Assembly (NCBI GenBank): GCA_964444065.1
Contig: CAYUFL010000019.1
Span: 1-33,482 of the forward strand
From: JBGMEA01 sp964444065
Lineage (GTDB): Bacteria > Bacillota > Clostridia > Eubacteriales > Anaerofustaceae
Length of the DNA stretch: 33,482 nucleotides
Reading direction: 5' to 3'
Shown here: piece after piece, positions 25,181-33,482 of the stretch
Layout of the letters: each line of letters begins with the position of its first letter
Position numbering within the stretch: the first letter of the stretch is position 1
The notes under the pieces: generated by a model
What the model saw: only the letters and a program-made list of their open reading frames with translations
What the model was told of the DNA's origin: nothing
Databases searched by the model: none
Translations under genes and position numbers: made by a program

Positions 25181-26224
25181 ATGAGAAAAATCGATTTGCG
25201 CAGCGATACGGTTACACAACCGACAAAAGAAATGCGTATAGCAATGATGGAAGCCCAAGTCGGTGATGATGTTTACGGCGATGATCCGACCGTAAACGAA
25301 CTGGAACGATATGCCGCTGAGGTAATGGGAAAAGAAAAAGCCTTGTTTGTACCGAGCGGTACGATGGGAAATCAAATCTGCGTAAACATTCAGACCGAAC
25401 GCGGAGATGAAATCATACTGCAGGAAAACCATCATATTTTCAAATATGAAGCAGCAGGAACGGCAGCACTCTCCTGCGTACAGTGCAAAACGCTGAAAGG
25501 CAGAGACGGCTGTTATGACTTGGATGATTTGGTGCATGCGATACGCGACAAGGGAAATATTCATTATCCGCGTACCAAACTGATCTGCATCGAAAATACG
25601 CACAATATGGAAGGCGGGATGGTGGTACCGCTCCATCATATGTCGCAGATACGTGAAATTGCTGATGAATATGGCTTATCCGTACATCTTGACGGGGCAA
25701 GGATATATCATGCTGCCGAGTATTTGGGTGTCTCGGTACGTGAAATTGCACAATATGCCGATACGGTGATGTTTTGTCTTTCCAAAGGGTTAGCTTCTCC
25801 TGTAGGTTCTATCATCGCGGGAACGGAAGAAATGATGACAAAAGCCAGGGCAGTCAGAAAACGCTTCGGAGGCGGGATGAGGCAGGTTGGGGTATTGGCT
25901 GCTTGCGGACTGATTTCATTAAAAGATATGGCAAAACGTTTGGGAGAAGATCACAGTCATGCGCAGATTCTGGCTAAGGGGATTAGTGGAATTCCTGTGT
26001 TGCGTATCGATCCGAGCCGCGTTCATACGAATATTGTTATTTTCGAGATCGTATCGGATCGATTCGATGCAAATCTGCTGGCGCAGCGTCTGGCAGAAAT
26101 GAACATTTTAGTTAGTATAATCGATCAAAAAAAAATAAGACTGATCCCGCATTGCGATATCAGCGGTGAAGATATCAATACTGTTCTGAGTGAGCTGAAA
26201 AACATCATAAATAATTTAAATTAA
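25181..26224 (+). CDS. ltaE: Low-specificity L-threonine aldolase
   Basis: A 347-residue PLP enzyme splitting L-threonine (and allo-threonine) to glycine and acetaldehyde. It starts MRKIDLRSDTVTQPTKEMR, with GDDVYGDDPTVNELE and FVPSGTMGNQICV; the LDGARIYHAA motif supplies the PLP-contacting Asp and Arg, and the internal-aldimine lysine is Lys202 in FCLSKGLASPVGS. The start at 25181 is chosen because GGAGG lies 9 bp before it; an in-frame ATG at 25157 lacks a site. It runs into a GrpB-family gene 17 bp later. Confidence 0.95.
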   Translation: MRKIDLRSDTVTQPTKEMRIAMMEAQVGDDVYGDDPTVNELERYAAEVMGKEKALFVPSGTMGNQICVNIQTERGDEIILQENHHIFKYEAAGTAALSCVQCKTLKGRDGCYDLDDLVHAIRDKGNIHYPRTKLICIENTHNMEGGMVVPLHHMSQIREIADEYGLSVHLDGARIYHAAEYLGVSVREIAQYADTVMFCLSKGLASPVGSIIAGTEEMMTKARAVRKRFGGGMRQVGVLAACGLISLKDMAKRLGEDHSHAQILAKGISGIPVLRIDPSRVHTNIVIFEIVSDRFDANLLAQRLAEMNILVSIIDQKKIRLIPHCDISGEDINTVLSELKNIINNLN

Positions 26225-26241
26225 GATAAAAAGGTAGCGGT

Positions 26242-26808
26242 ATGGACAATAAACTTTCTGAAATGTCTTTGGAAGAATTATGGAAGCTGTTTCCGATTAT
26301 TCTTACTGCACACCAGGATCGTTGGAAAATCTGGTACGAAGAAGAACGAAATCGGTTAAGGTCATTCCTGCCTGAGGGCGCAATTTTCCGCATCAGCCAC
26401 ATTGGAAGCACTGCGGTTTCCGGTATTCATGCAAAGCCAACTGTTGATCTTTTATTGGAAGTGAAACAGCAATCGGATTTTCCGGCAATTAAAAAACGTT
26501 TGGTAGGGAACGGGTATGCTTGTATGTCGGAAGATTGCGGACGTATTTCTTTCAATAAAGGATATACCGCACAGGGTTTTGCAGAACGTGTATTCCATTT
26601 GCATTTGCGATTGTACGGAGATAATGATGAATTATATTTTCGCGATTATTTGAAGGATCATCCTGAAATTGCGAAAGAATATGAAATGCTGAAACTTGCT
26701 TTGTGGAAAAGGTATGAGCATAATCGTGATGCCTACACCGATGCAAAAGGAGAATTCATAAAAAAATATACCGAGGAAGCAAAGATGTTGTATCAGAACC
26801 GATATTGA
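26242..26808 (+). CDS. GrpB family (UPF0157) nucleotidyltransferase-like protein
   Basis: A 188-residue protein of the GrpB/UPF0157 family, which has a nucleotidyltransferase fold. Characteristic features are the IFRISHIGSTAVSGIHAKPTVDLLLEV segment (the GSTAVxGxxAKPxxD core) and a later FHLHLR strand, followed by FRDYLKDHPEIAKEYEMLK. A domain start of ~35 residues precedes the core. Family members are sometimes fused to dephospho-CoA kinase; their activity is poorly defined. It ends before a bidirectional terminator shared with pyc. Confidence 0.9.
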   Translation: MDNKLSEMSLEELWKLFPIILTAHQDRWKIWYEEERNRLRSFLPEGAIFRISHIGSTAVSGIHAKPTVDLLLEVKQQSDFPAIKKRLVGNGYACMSEDCGRISFNKGYTAQGFAERVFHLHLRLYGDNDELYFRDYLKDHPEIAKEYEMLKLALWKRYEHNRDAYTDAKGEFIKKYTEEAKMLYQNRY

Positions 26809-26849
26809 TCCGGTCAACAGATTGAAATGAAGATGGGCACAAGAGATGA

Positions 26850-26880
26850 AAAAACCCGCAAAATTGCTTTGCGGGTTTTT
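26850..26880. terminator. Bidirectional terminator between grpB-like gene and pyc
   Basis: A 13-bp perfect stem (26850-26862 with 26868-26880) with a 5-nt loop, A/T at the base on both sides. It closes the + strand group and lies 31 bp past the pyc stop. Confidence 0.9.
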
Positions 26881-26911
26881 ATAATCATATTTTTGTTTAT
26901 ACCTGTCAGCA

Positions 26912-29900
26912 TTATTCGAGTTCGACAAGTAATTCCTGTGCTTTCACGCTTTGTGCGCATTCGATGTATATTTCTTTGACAGTTCCTTCTGTTTTTGCAA
27001 GAATTTCTGTTTCCATCTTCATCGCTTCTACTACAGCAACGGCCTGTCCTTTTTGGATCGAATCGCCTTTTTTTACCATAACTTTTACGATATTGCCCGG
27101 TATCGGAGAACCTATCTGCATCGGATCGTTTTCACCAGCCAATTTCACTTGTTTTCGATAATGTGCCTGTACAGTCTGGGCATCCTCAATATAGATCTCT
27201 CTTCGGAATCCATCCACTTCGAATGTGAATGGACGGAATCCTTCCTGATCTACTTTTCCGACCGAAACAAGTTTGATATTCTTCGAATTGCCCACACCGC
27301 CCAACATATCGAACGATTCGCCTTCGTTTAATCCGAAGAAGAAAACGTCGCTGGGCATACTCATAAAATCCCCGTATTCGCGTAAAAATTGTACATATTC
27401 TTCATACACTTTCGGGTACAGTGCCGCAGATGTAACAGCATTATCTGTCAAATCAAAATCATATTTATCTTTGTAATATTTTCGGATGGCTTCAAAATCA
27501 ACATCAGGAAGCAGCAAGCCAGGGCGGACTGTAATATAATCAGCACCCTTTAAAACAATACTGCGCATCTTTTCGTCAAATCCACCTTCCGGCTGCCCGA
27601 TCAGACCTTTGTAAAATTCTATGACAGATTCAGGAAAGGCAAGGGTCTCTCCTTTTTCATAGATGTTTTCTTTCGACAGATTATTCTGCAGCATGAAAAT
27701 TGCCATATCTCCGACAATTTTGCTGGAAGGGGTGACTTTCACAATATCGCCGAAAATCTCGTTTGCTTCCTTATATTTTTCCAGCACTTCGTCATAACGG
27801 TGACCCATGCCGAAGCTGTCAACCTGCGCTTTCAGATTTGAATATTGACCGCCGGGTACTTCGTATTTATAAACGAGTGTTGTATTTGATTTGAGCCCGG
27901 ATTCGAATTTTTCGTAAATCGGTCTGACGCGCTCGAAATAATTGCTCAACTTTTGCAGATTATCCATATCCAAAGCACTTTCGCGCTCGTTGAATTCCAG
28001 TGCTGAAACAATCGCGTTCAGTGACGGCTGGCTTGTCAGACCGCTCATGGATGAAAGTGCGGCGTCAACGATATCAACTCCGGCAATCGCAGCATTCAAT
28101 ACGCTTGCGACCGCATTTCCGGAAGTATCGTGCGTGTGAAGATGAATGGGTATTTTTATCTCTTCTTTCAATGCTTTTACGAGAATTCCTGCGGCTGCGG
28201 GCTTGAGCAGACCGCTCATGTCCTTGATGCACAGAATATGGGCACCCATTGCCTCTACTTCTTTTGCTTTTTTCAGGTAATATTCGAGTGTATATTTTGT
28301 TTTGGATTTATTCAGGATGTCACCCGTATAGCAGATTGCGACTTCGGCAAGTTTCCCTTGTTTGAGTACTTCTTCACACGATACCTTAATCTGTTCCATC
28401 CAATTGAGTGAGTCAAAGATGCGGAATACATCGATTCCATTTTCTGCGCTGCACTGAATGAATTCGCGAATCAAATTGTCCGGATAATTGGTGTATCCGA
28501 CAGCATTGGAGGAACGAAGCAGCATCTGGAACATGACGTTCGGGATGCGTTCTCTGAGTAATTTCAGTCTGGTCCAAGGAGATTCTTTCAAAAATCGATA
28601 AGAAGTATCAAACGTCGCACCGCCCCACATTTCTAAAGCGAATAGTTGTGATTCGTACTTACTGATTGTTTCGGCAATGCGAATCATGTCGAGCGTGCGC
28701 ATTCTGGTCGCGGACAACGACTGATGAGCATCGCGCAATGTTGTATCCATAAATAACAGTTCTTTGGAGTTTTTGATATAGTCTATGATACCCTGAGGCC
28801 CTTTTTGATCGAGTATCTGTTTTGTGCCGCGCGGAGTATCTATTTTTAACTCTTGAATGGGGTTGATCGGCTCAAACACAGGCTTATCATTGATGCCTGT
28901 GGCGATTGATTTTTCTGCGACGAATTTAAGCAATTTAAATTCTCTGTCGTCAAACAGCTTCAGATTGAACAATTCAGGATGCTTGTCAATAAATGTTGTG
29001 TCACATTTACCCAGTTTGAACGATTCATGTTCCAGTACATTGATGAGAAAGTCTTTGTTTGTTTTGACGCCTTCAATGACATGTTCTTTCATTACGCGTA
29101 TCATTTTTCTGCGCGCTTTATCAAATGTCCTGTCATATGTTGTTGTTTTGACAAGTAAACTGTCAAAATAGGGAGAGATGATTGCTCCTGTAGAACCGTT
29201 TCCTCCGTCAAGTCGGACACCCGGACCGGATCCTGTCTTGTATACATCAATTTTTCCCGTGTCGGGAAGGAAGTTGTTCATGACGTTTTCTGTGGTGATG
29301 CGGCATTCGATCGCTGCGCCCCGAAATGTAATATCCTCCTGAGAACGTATGTCGATATCAGGATCGGACAACGGTTTTCCTTCAGCGATGAGAATCTGTG
29401 ACTGCACGATATCGATTCCGCAGATCAGTTCTGTTACCGTGTGTTCTACCTGAATTCTCGGATTTACTTCGATAAAGTAATGATTGCTGTCTTGATCTAG
29501 CAAAAATTCGACTGTGCCGGCATTGGTATAGCCCACATGTCGCGCAATCTTCAGCGCATCCGAGCAGATTGCCTGTCGTGTTTCTTCTGTGATTGATTGA
29601 CAGGGGCTGAATTCGATGATCTTCTGGTGCCTTCTTTGTATCGAGCAGTCTCGTTCAAACAAATGAACAATATTCCCGTGTTCGTCACCAAGAATCTGCA
29701 CTTCGACGTGTCTTGGCGTTTTAATATATTTTTCAATGAAAACTTCACCATCCCCGAATGCTTTGATCGCTTCCCGCACAGCAGCTTCGAATAATTCAGG
29801 GATATCTTCCGCGCGTTCGCAAACACGCATGCCTCTGCCGCCGCCGCCTGCTGCGGCTTTAATCATTACAGGATAACCGATTTTTGATGAAACATCGATG

Positions 29901-30334
29901 GCATCCTGTATTGTTGATATTTTGGCTCCTTCGATAACCCGTACACCGGCTGCAATTGCGGATTGTTTGGCGTTGACTTTGTTTCCGAGCAGATCAATTA
30001 CTTCCGGGGAAGGTCCGATGAATTTGATTCCTGCATCATTGCAGAGATGTGCAAAAACTGCATTTTCTGCCAAGAATCCGTACCCGGGATGGATTGCATC
30101 CACATTGCGGGCAAGTGCTGTATCGATAATTGCTTCAATATTTAAATAGGCATCGGTCGGTGAATTGATTGCTTTTATTAAATAAGCCTCATCAGCTTTC
30201 GTTCTGAATAAGGATAGTTTATCTTCTTCGCAATATATGCCGATTGCTTTCATTCCGAGTTCCTGCACCGCTCGGGTAATGCGGATTGCGATTTCTCCTC
30301 TGTTGGCAATCAGAACACGTTTAAATTCTTTCAT
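26912..30334 (-). CDS. pyc: Pyruvate carboxylase
   Basis: A 1140-residue biotin enzyme converting pyruvate, bicarbonate and ATP to oxaloacetate. Domain order is complete: biotin carboxylase (about 1-450; KRVLIANRGEIAIRITRA, the Gly-rich KAAAGGGGRGMRV ATP loop, EVNPRIQVEHTVTE), carboxyltransferase (about 520-800; FMDTTLRDAHQSLSATRMRT, ALEMWGGATFD), allostery/linker region, and the biotin carrier domain with EAMKMETEI around biotinyl-Lys1106. Length is typical for the single-chain form. The ATG has a perfect AAGGAGG site. It supplies oxaloacetate for aspartate, which feeds the hom pathway elsewhere in this window. Confidence 0.98.
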   Translation of the reverse strand: MKEFKRVLIANRGEIAIRITRAVQELGMKAIGIYCEEDKLSLFRTKADEAYLIKAINSPTDAYLNIEAIIDTALARNVDAIHPGYGFLAENAVFAHLCNDAGIKFIGPSPEVIDLLGNKVNAKQSAIAAGVRVIEGAKISTIQDAIDVSSKIGYPVMIKAAAGGGGRGMRVCERAEDIPELFEAAVREAIKAFGDGEVFIEKYIKTPRHVEVQILGDEHGNIVHLFERDCSIQRRHQKIIEFSPCQSITEETRQAICSDALKIARHVGYTNAGTVEFLLDQDSNHYFIEVNPRIQVEHTVTELICGIDIVQSQILIAEGKPLSDPDIDIRSQEDITFRGAAIECRITTENVMNNFLPDTGKIDVYKTGSGPGVRLDGGNGSTGAIISPYFDSLLVKTTTYDRTFDKARRKMIRVMKEHVIEGVKTNKDFLINVLEHESFKLGKCDTTFIDKHPELFNLKLFDDREFKLLKFVAEKSIATGINDKPVFEPINPIQELKIDTPRGTKQILDQKGPQGIIDYIKNSKELLFMDTTLRDAHQSLSATRMRTLDMIRIAETISKYESQLFALEMWGGATFDTSYRFLKESPWTRLKLLRERIPNVMFQMLLRSSNAVGYTNYPDNLIREFIQCSAENGIDVFRIFDSLNWMEQIKVSCEEVLKQGKLAEVAICYTGDILNKSKTKYTLEYYLKKAKEVEAMGAHILCIKDMSGLLKPAAAGILVKALKEEIKIPIHLHTHDTSGNAVASVLNAAIAGVDIVDAALSSMSGLTSQPSLNAIVSALEFNERESALDMDNLQKLSNYFERVRPIYEKFESGLKSNTTLVYKYEVPGGQYSNLKAQVDSFGMGHRYDEVLEKYKEANEIFGDIVKVTPSSKIVGDMAIFMLQNNLSKENIYEKGETLAFPESVIEFYKGLIGQPEGGFDEKMRSIVLKGADYITVRPGLLLPDVDFEAIRKYYKDKYDFDLTDNAVTSAALYPKVYEEYVQFLREYGDFMSMPSDVFFFGLNEGESFDMLGGVGNSKNIKLVSVGKVDQEGFRPFTFEVDGFRREIYIEDAQTVQAHYRKQVKLAGENDPMQIGSPIPGNIVKVMVKKGDSIQKGQAVAVVEAMKMETEILAKTEGTVKEIYIECAQSVKAQELLVELE

Positions 30335-30367
30335 GAGGTTACCTCCTTGTGTAAAGCGTATTTATTC

Positions 30368-30396
30368 ATTATATTATTTTTACTCAAAAAAGTAAA
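30368..30396 (-). promoter_or_regulatory. Promoter for pyc
   Basis: On the minus strand, TTTACT (30391-30396), a 17-nt spacer and TATAAT (30368-30373), about 34 bp before the pyc ATG in a very AT-rich interval (30335-30503). Confidence 0.6.
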
Positions 30397-30503
30397 TTAA
30401 ATATTAAAATATAATAAGTTAAATCGTGAAATTAATTTGAAATAGAAAGTAATTTTTAATAATTCGCTATTTATATTAATATTATATGGGATAATACATA
30501 TTT

Positions 30504-31363
30504 CTATTTATCAAAGCCTTCGCCGAGTACTTCATAAACTTCAGAAAGCATTACAAAAGCAGACGGGTCTGTTTCTTTAATAATTTCCTTCAGTTCACTG
30601 ATCTGATTTCGTTTGACGACACAGAGCAAGATATCCTTGCTCTGATTGGTATATCCGCCTACTGCTTTGATGTAGGTTACCCCGCGATTCAGACGCTCGA
30701 ATATTGCTTCCTTGATGGAATCCGGATTTGCAGAAAAGATGTAAAATGCTTTCAGATAATTCACGCCGTCTTGAAGCAGATCAATCATTTTCATGCTGGC
30801 ATAAATTGTAATAACCGAATAAAGAGCGATTTCAATCTTGCCCAGAACAATACCGGCAATTGCGACAACCCAAAAATCAATCAGGAGCAGCCATGTGCCA
30901 ATGGTAATGGAACTGAATTTTTTGTATAACAACATNNNNNNNNNNNNNNNNNNNNNNNNNNNNNNNNNNNNNNNNNNNNNAGACCGAGTCCAAGGACAAT
31001 TCCGCCAAAGACGGAAGCCAGCAGGATATCATTTACAAGAGGGGGAAGACCGGATGTCAAATCGACAATCAAAGAGAACATCCCTGTGCCAAAAAGGGAT
31101 TTTATGAAAGAACGAAGTCCCATATCCTTGTACAGAAAGAGAAAGAGGGGAACACACATAACAAAAGTAGTCAATCCGATCGGGACGCCGAATACATAAT
31201 TGCCTACTGCTGCAAGTCCTGAGAATCCTCCGGGCGCAATTTGATTCGGAACGCAAAACATATTAAAGGAAACTGCCATCAAAGAGCATCCGACAGTGAC
31301 CATGAGATAATCGAATATGGTGCGGAGAACCAATTTTAACTTCTTTTTTTGTTTATCTCTCAT
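30504..31363 (-). CDS. YitT family membrane protein, interrupted by an assembly gap
   Basis: Both halves of one YitT/DUF161-DUF2179 protein are present around a run of Ns. The N-terminal ~127 residues have membrane helices (TIFDYLMVTVGCSLMAVSFNMF, PGGFSGLAAVGNYVFGVPIGL, LASVFGGIVLGLG). After the gap come one or two helices (TIGTWLLLIDFWVVAIAGIVLG) and the soluble DUF2179 domain, ending SEVYEVLGEGF. With a gap near 45 nt the total is about 285 residues, the usual family size. The start at 31363 is chosen for GGGAGG 7 bp upstream; a TTG at 31378 is also in frame but less likely. The two halves are not in the same phase across exactly 45 Ns, so the true gap differs by a base or two or holds a frameshift. 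Function is unknown. Confidence 0.85.
30936..30980. other. Assembly gap (45 N)
   Basis: Forty-five undetermined bases fall inside the YitT-family gene, at the place where the family normally has its Gly-rich GGTxGGTD motif. The number of Ns is probably an estimate. Confidence 0.99.
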
Positions 31364-31519
31364 CAGAAAACCTCCCAATTAGTATAACATATCCGATTCA
31401 AATACGGAATGTGTATCGTAGATACTGCACCTGAATTGCCGATTATTTATCACAAAATAAAAGGATTATTTTATCTTCAGTCGAAAATATCAATATCCGA
31501 TTTAAATAAGGAGGTTACT

Positions 31520-32026
31520 ATGGCAGCAATACAGGGAGAAGATTCCAAAACGAAATATGCCATTTTATTTTTGGATGATTTGATCAACGGAATTGATCCG
31601 ATCACAAAACAGAATGCGGATAAAGAAACGATTGCAAGAAAACAGGTGAAAAATTGTTTTATTTATCTCAGAGAAAAGATCAATCAGCGTGCTGAAAAAG
31701 AGAACAAACCCGAATTTAGAAAAGAATTATATTCTGATATTCCTTTGACTGCGACTGAGTTATGCAACCTGCTTTCCGGCAACGGAGTTCAGACGATTGG
31801 AAAACCTTATGCAATCAGTAATTGGATGTTGCAAAACGGCTATCTCAGTATGTCTGAAAATAAAGAAGGTAAAAAGATAAGGATTCCCACCGTTCAGGGT
31901 AAAAAAATCGGGTTGATTTCGAAAACAGTCATAAAAAAAGGAGGTCAATCGGTACATTTGGTATTATACGGAAAATCTGCGCAGAAACTGGTGGCGGAAA
32001 ATTTTGCAAAGATAGCAGAGGTGTAA
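31520..32026 (+). CDS. Hypothetical protein, 168 residues
   Basis: I do not recognise this protein. The start at 31520 has a perfect AAGGAGG site (31508-31514) 5 bp upstream, so the longer frame from 31409 is not used. The N-terminal half is helical and charged (KYAILFLDDLINGIDPITKQNADKETI, then VKNCFIYLREKINQRAEKENK). The C-terminal half (about 75-165) contains LTATELCNLLSGNGVQTIGKPYAISNWMLQNGYL followed by IPTVQGKKIGLISKTV, a helix-turn-helix then beta-wing pattern suggestive of a winged-helix fold. No membrane segment or signal. It stands alone between divergent yitT and convergent degV, and no convincing terminator of its own is seen. Confidence 0.8.
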   Translation: MAAIQGEDSKTKYAILFLDDLINGIDPITKQNADKETIARKQVKNCFIYLREKINQRAEKENKPEFRKELYSDIPLTATELCNLLSGNGVQTIGKPYAISNWMLQNGYLSMSENKEGKKIRIPTVQGKKIGLISKTVIKKGGQSVHLVLYGKSAQKLVAENFAKIAEV

Positions 32027-32040
32027 CAGTATGACTAAAT

Positions 32041-32061
32041 AAAAAAGCCGTTTTCACGGCT
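32041..32061 (-). terminator. Terminator after degV
   Basis: A 6-bp GC-rich stem (32046-32051 with 32056-32061) with a 4-nt loop is followed on the minus strand by TTTTT(T) beyond the stem. It lies 20 bp past the degV stop. No T run follows on the plus strand. Confidence 0.75.
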
Positions 32062-32080
32062 CTCTATATCATTTGTTTAT

Positions 32081-32923
32081 TTAAAGTCTTTCGAAGAGTA
32101 TGCCAAGTGTATTTGGTCCACAATGATTGCTGATCGTACATCCTGCATCTGTGAATATAATTTCCTTGAAATCTGCATATTGTTTGATCGTTTCTTCCGC
32201 TGTTTTTAAGGCTTCATCGGAACATGGGGTATGAGTAATAAAAATTTTCTCTAAATTCAAATCATTGCGATCTTTTAGTCGATCAGCGACATAATTTTCG
32301 ATCACATTTTCAAAGCTTCCGCGATACTTTTTGCCAACCGTCATTTTGCCGTCAATCACCTCAATACATGGTTTCAACTTCAGCATATTTGCGCCAAGTG
32401 CTGCAATGGAAGAACATCTGCCGCCCATATATAGATATTTCAGTGTATCGATCACAAAACTTGCTTCTACTTTAGGCGTTGTTGATTCGAGAGCCGAGAC
32501 GATCTCCTGAATATCTTTTCCCTGTTCGGACATCTTTGCCGCATCCAAAACGATATGCCCGCTTCCGGTGGAAAGATTCATCGAATCGACGATGTAAACA
32601 TTATTAAATTCCTGAGATGCCAATAAGGCATTTTGATGACAACAGGAAAAGTGCTTGCTGATATTGATATGCAAAACTGCGTCGTATTGATCGGCGTATT
32701 GCTCAAACATCTGTTGATATTCATGTACATTGACTGCCGAAGTTTTACACACGCCGTTGCCGTTTTCCACATTATCAAAAATATCTTGCGGAGTGATGTC
32801 AACGCCGTCTTTGAATTCGCAGTCATTTTTTATTACTGACAAAGGCAGAATCGTGATGTCGTACTTACTTTTTAAAGTCAACGAAAGATCGCAGGTACTG
32901 TCGGCAAGTATCTTAATTGTCAT
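32081..32923 (-). CDS. DegV family fatty-acid-binding protein
   Basis: A 280-residue DegV/FakB protein, which holds a fatty acid for the phosphorylating kinase FakA in phospholipid synthesis. Family features: KILADSTCDL at the start, the NISKHFSCCHQNA and SMNLSTGSGHIVLDAAKM lipid-site segments, IDTLKYLYMGGRCSSIAALGANMLKLKP, and the C-terminal GCTISNHCGPNTLGI with the conserved CGPNTLG-type turn. An AGGAGC site precedes the ATG. The next gene on this strand upstream is a phosphatidyltransferase, which fits a lipid setting, although a terminator separates them. No fakA is in the window. Confidence 0.93.
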   Translation of the reverse strand: MTIKILADSTCDLSLTLKSKYDITILPLSVIKNDCEFKDGVDITPQDIFDNVENGNGVCKTSAVNVHEYQQMFEQYADQYDAVLHINISKHFSCCHQNALLASQEFNNVYIVDSMNLSTGSGHIVLDAAKMSEQGKDIQEIVSALESTTPKVEASFVIDTLKYLYMGGRCSSIAALGANMLKLKPCIEVIDGKMTVGKKYRGSFENVIENYVADRLKDRNDLNLEKIFITHTPCSDEALKTAEETIKQYADFKEIIFTDAGCTISNHCGPNTLGILFERL

Positions 32924-32987
32924 AATATATGCTCCTAGATGATTCCATACAATCAGTGTACATTGCCTTTATTAAATTATTCTTAAA

Positions 32988-33012
32988 GAAAAAGCAAGCA
33001 CGACGGCTTGCT
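32988..33012 (-). terminator. Terminator after the pgsA-like gene
   Basis: A 7-bp stem (32993-32999 with 33006-33012) with a 6-nt loop is followed by TTTTTC on the minus strand. The stem begins right at the gene's stop codon. Confidence 0.75.
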
Positions 33013-33482
33013 TAGTTTGCTTTTTCCTGTTTCATAATCTGTAACAGTATTTTACCATAACTGACGAAGGCGATTATCATGAGTACCAGTGTCAAATAAA
33101 TTCCGTACATCCCGATCATACCGACATAATCTTTTAAAATCAGTAAAGCGACACTGAGATAAAAACATCCGGTTGCGGCTTTGCCCCAGTAATTGGATGG
33201 GATAATGTTTGTTTTTATAACTTGTTTTAAATAAAATGCTCCGACTGACAATAATAATTCTTTTATGAAAATGATAATAAACACAAAGGCCGGAACCAGA
33301 TGACCCATCCAAAGCGCAAATAAAATCGCAACTTGTGTCAATTTATCGGCTGTAGGATCCAATATTTTTCCGAGTTCCGTAATCATATGATATTTTCTTG
33401 CAATGAAACCATCTAGGATGTCCGTCAGCCAAGAGAGTGCCAAAACCAAAAAAATGTAAATTTTCCCGTCTTCGAATCCCAT
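33012..33482 (-). CDS. pgsA: CDP-alcohol phosphatidyltransferase (PgsA-like), N-terminus cut off
   Basis: The frame is open to the window edge; 156 residues are present and roughly 30-45 N-terminal residues are missing compared with the usual ~180-200. The complete catalytic motif of the family, D-x2-D-G-x2-A-R-x8-G-x3-D-x3-D, lies in TDILDGFIARKYHM through LGKILDPTADK (the DG pair, AR and two metal-binding Asp). About four further transmembrane helices follow. Glycerol-3-phosphate 3-phosphatidyltransferase (PgsA) is the most common identity for this size in Bacillota; cardiolipin or phosphatidylserine synthases share the motif. An ATG at the window edge is probably an internal Met. Confidence 0.88.
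   Translation of the reverse strand: MGFEDGKIYIFLVLALSWLTDILDGFIARKYHMITELGKILDPTADKLTQVAILFALWMGHLVPAFVFIIIFIKELLLSVGAFYLKQVIKTNIIPSNYWGKAATGCFYLSVALLILKDYVGMIGMYGIYLTLVLMIIAFVSYGKILLQIMKQEKAN

Noticed and set aside
31381..31409. TATACT with extended -10 upstream of the yitT gene
   Set aside because: A start from this box would begin inside the ribosome site, and the -35 position (TTCCGT) is poor.

Overview
The window reads as chromosome of an anaerobic, low-to-moderate GC Bacillota, most likely a clostridial lineage. Supporting signs are a B12-dependent class II ribonucleotide reductase, an oxygen-sensitive 2-hydroxyacyl-CoA dehydratase with its activator, a glmS ribozyme in front of glmS, a YabN-type methylase/MazG fusion next to HU, sigma-A type promoters, strong GGAGG ribosome binding sites, and a surface protein pair with cohesin and dockerin modules. 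I see no phage, insertion sequence, CRISPR array, tRNA or rRNA. Genus-level assignment is not possible from this window.

Layout. 1-1315 (+): the 3' end of leuS and a GNAT acetyltransferase. 1370-3109 (-): homoserine dehydrogenase followed by a stand-alone tandem ACT protein resembling the regulatory half of aspartokinase. 3276-7491 (-): a secreted glucosaminidase ending in a type I dockerin, followed 22 bp later by a membrane-anchored protein starting with a cohesin. 7668-10584 (-): an aldo/keto reductase-ferredoxin gene broken by one in-frame TAA, then yabN/mazG and HU. 10764-11840 (+): a WYL-domain regulator divergent from that group. 11897-16104 (-): CorA transporter and a three-gene 2-hydroxyacyl-CoA dehydratase operon (activator, alpha, beta). 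16241-16846 (-): a polytopic membrane protein behind a perfect consensus promoter. 17043-19161 (-): glmS with its ribozyme leader. 19226-26808 (+): nrdJ, a TraB-family protein, a MATE exporter, a tiny membrane protein, threonine aldolase and a GrpB-family protein. 26912-31363 (-): pyruvate carboxylase and a YitT-family membrane protein interrupted by a 45-N assembly gap. 31520-32026 (+): an unrecognised protein. 32081-33482 (-): a DegV fatty-acid-binding protein and a truncated pgsA-like CDP-alcohol phosphatidyltransferase.

The most interesting item is the adjacent dockerin-glucosaminidase and membrane-anchored cohesin. It looks like a minimal two-protein scaffold in which a peptidoglycan hydrolase is docked on the cell surface through a calcium-dependent cohesin-dockerin pair, with no plant-polysaccharide enzymes nearby. 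The cohesin protein also spans the membrane and has a long proline-rich and acidic cytoplasmic tail, which could link the docked enzyme to something inside the cell. Secondary points are the detached aspartokinase-type ACT subunit beside a homoserine dehydrogenase whose own ACT domain looks degenerate, the single nonsense codon in the aldo/keto reductase, and an inverted repeat just upstream of a perfect TTGACA-17-TATAAT promoter.
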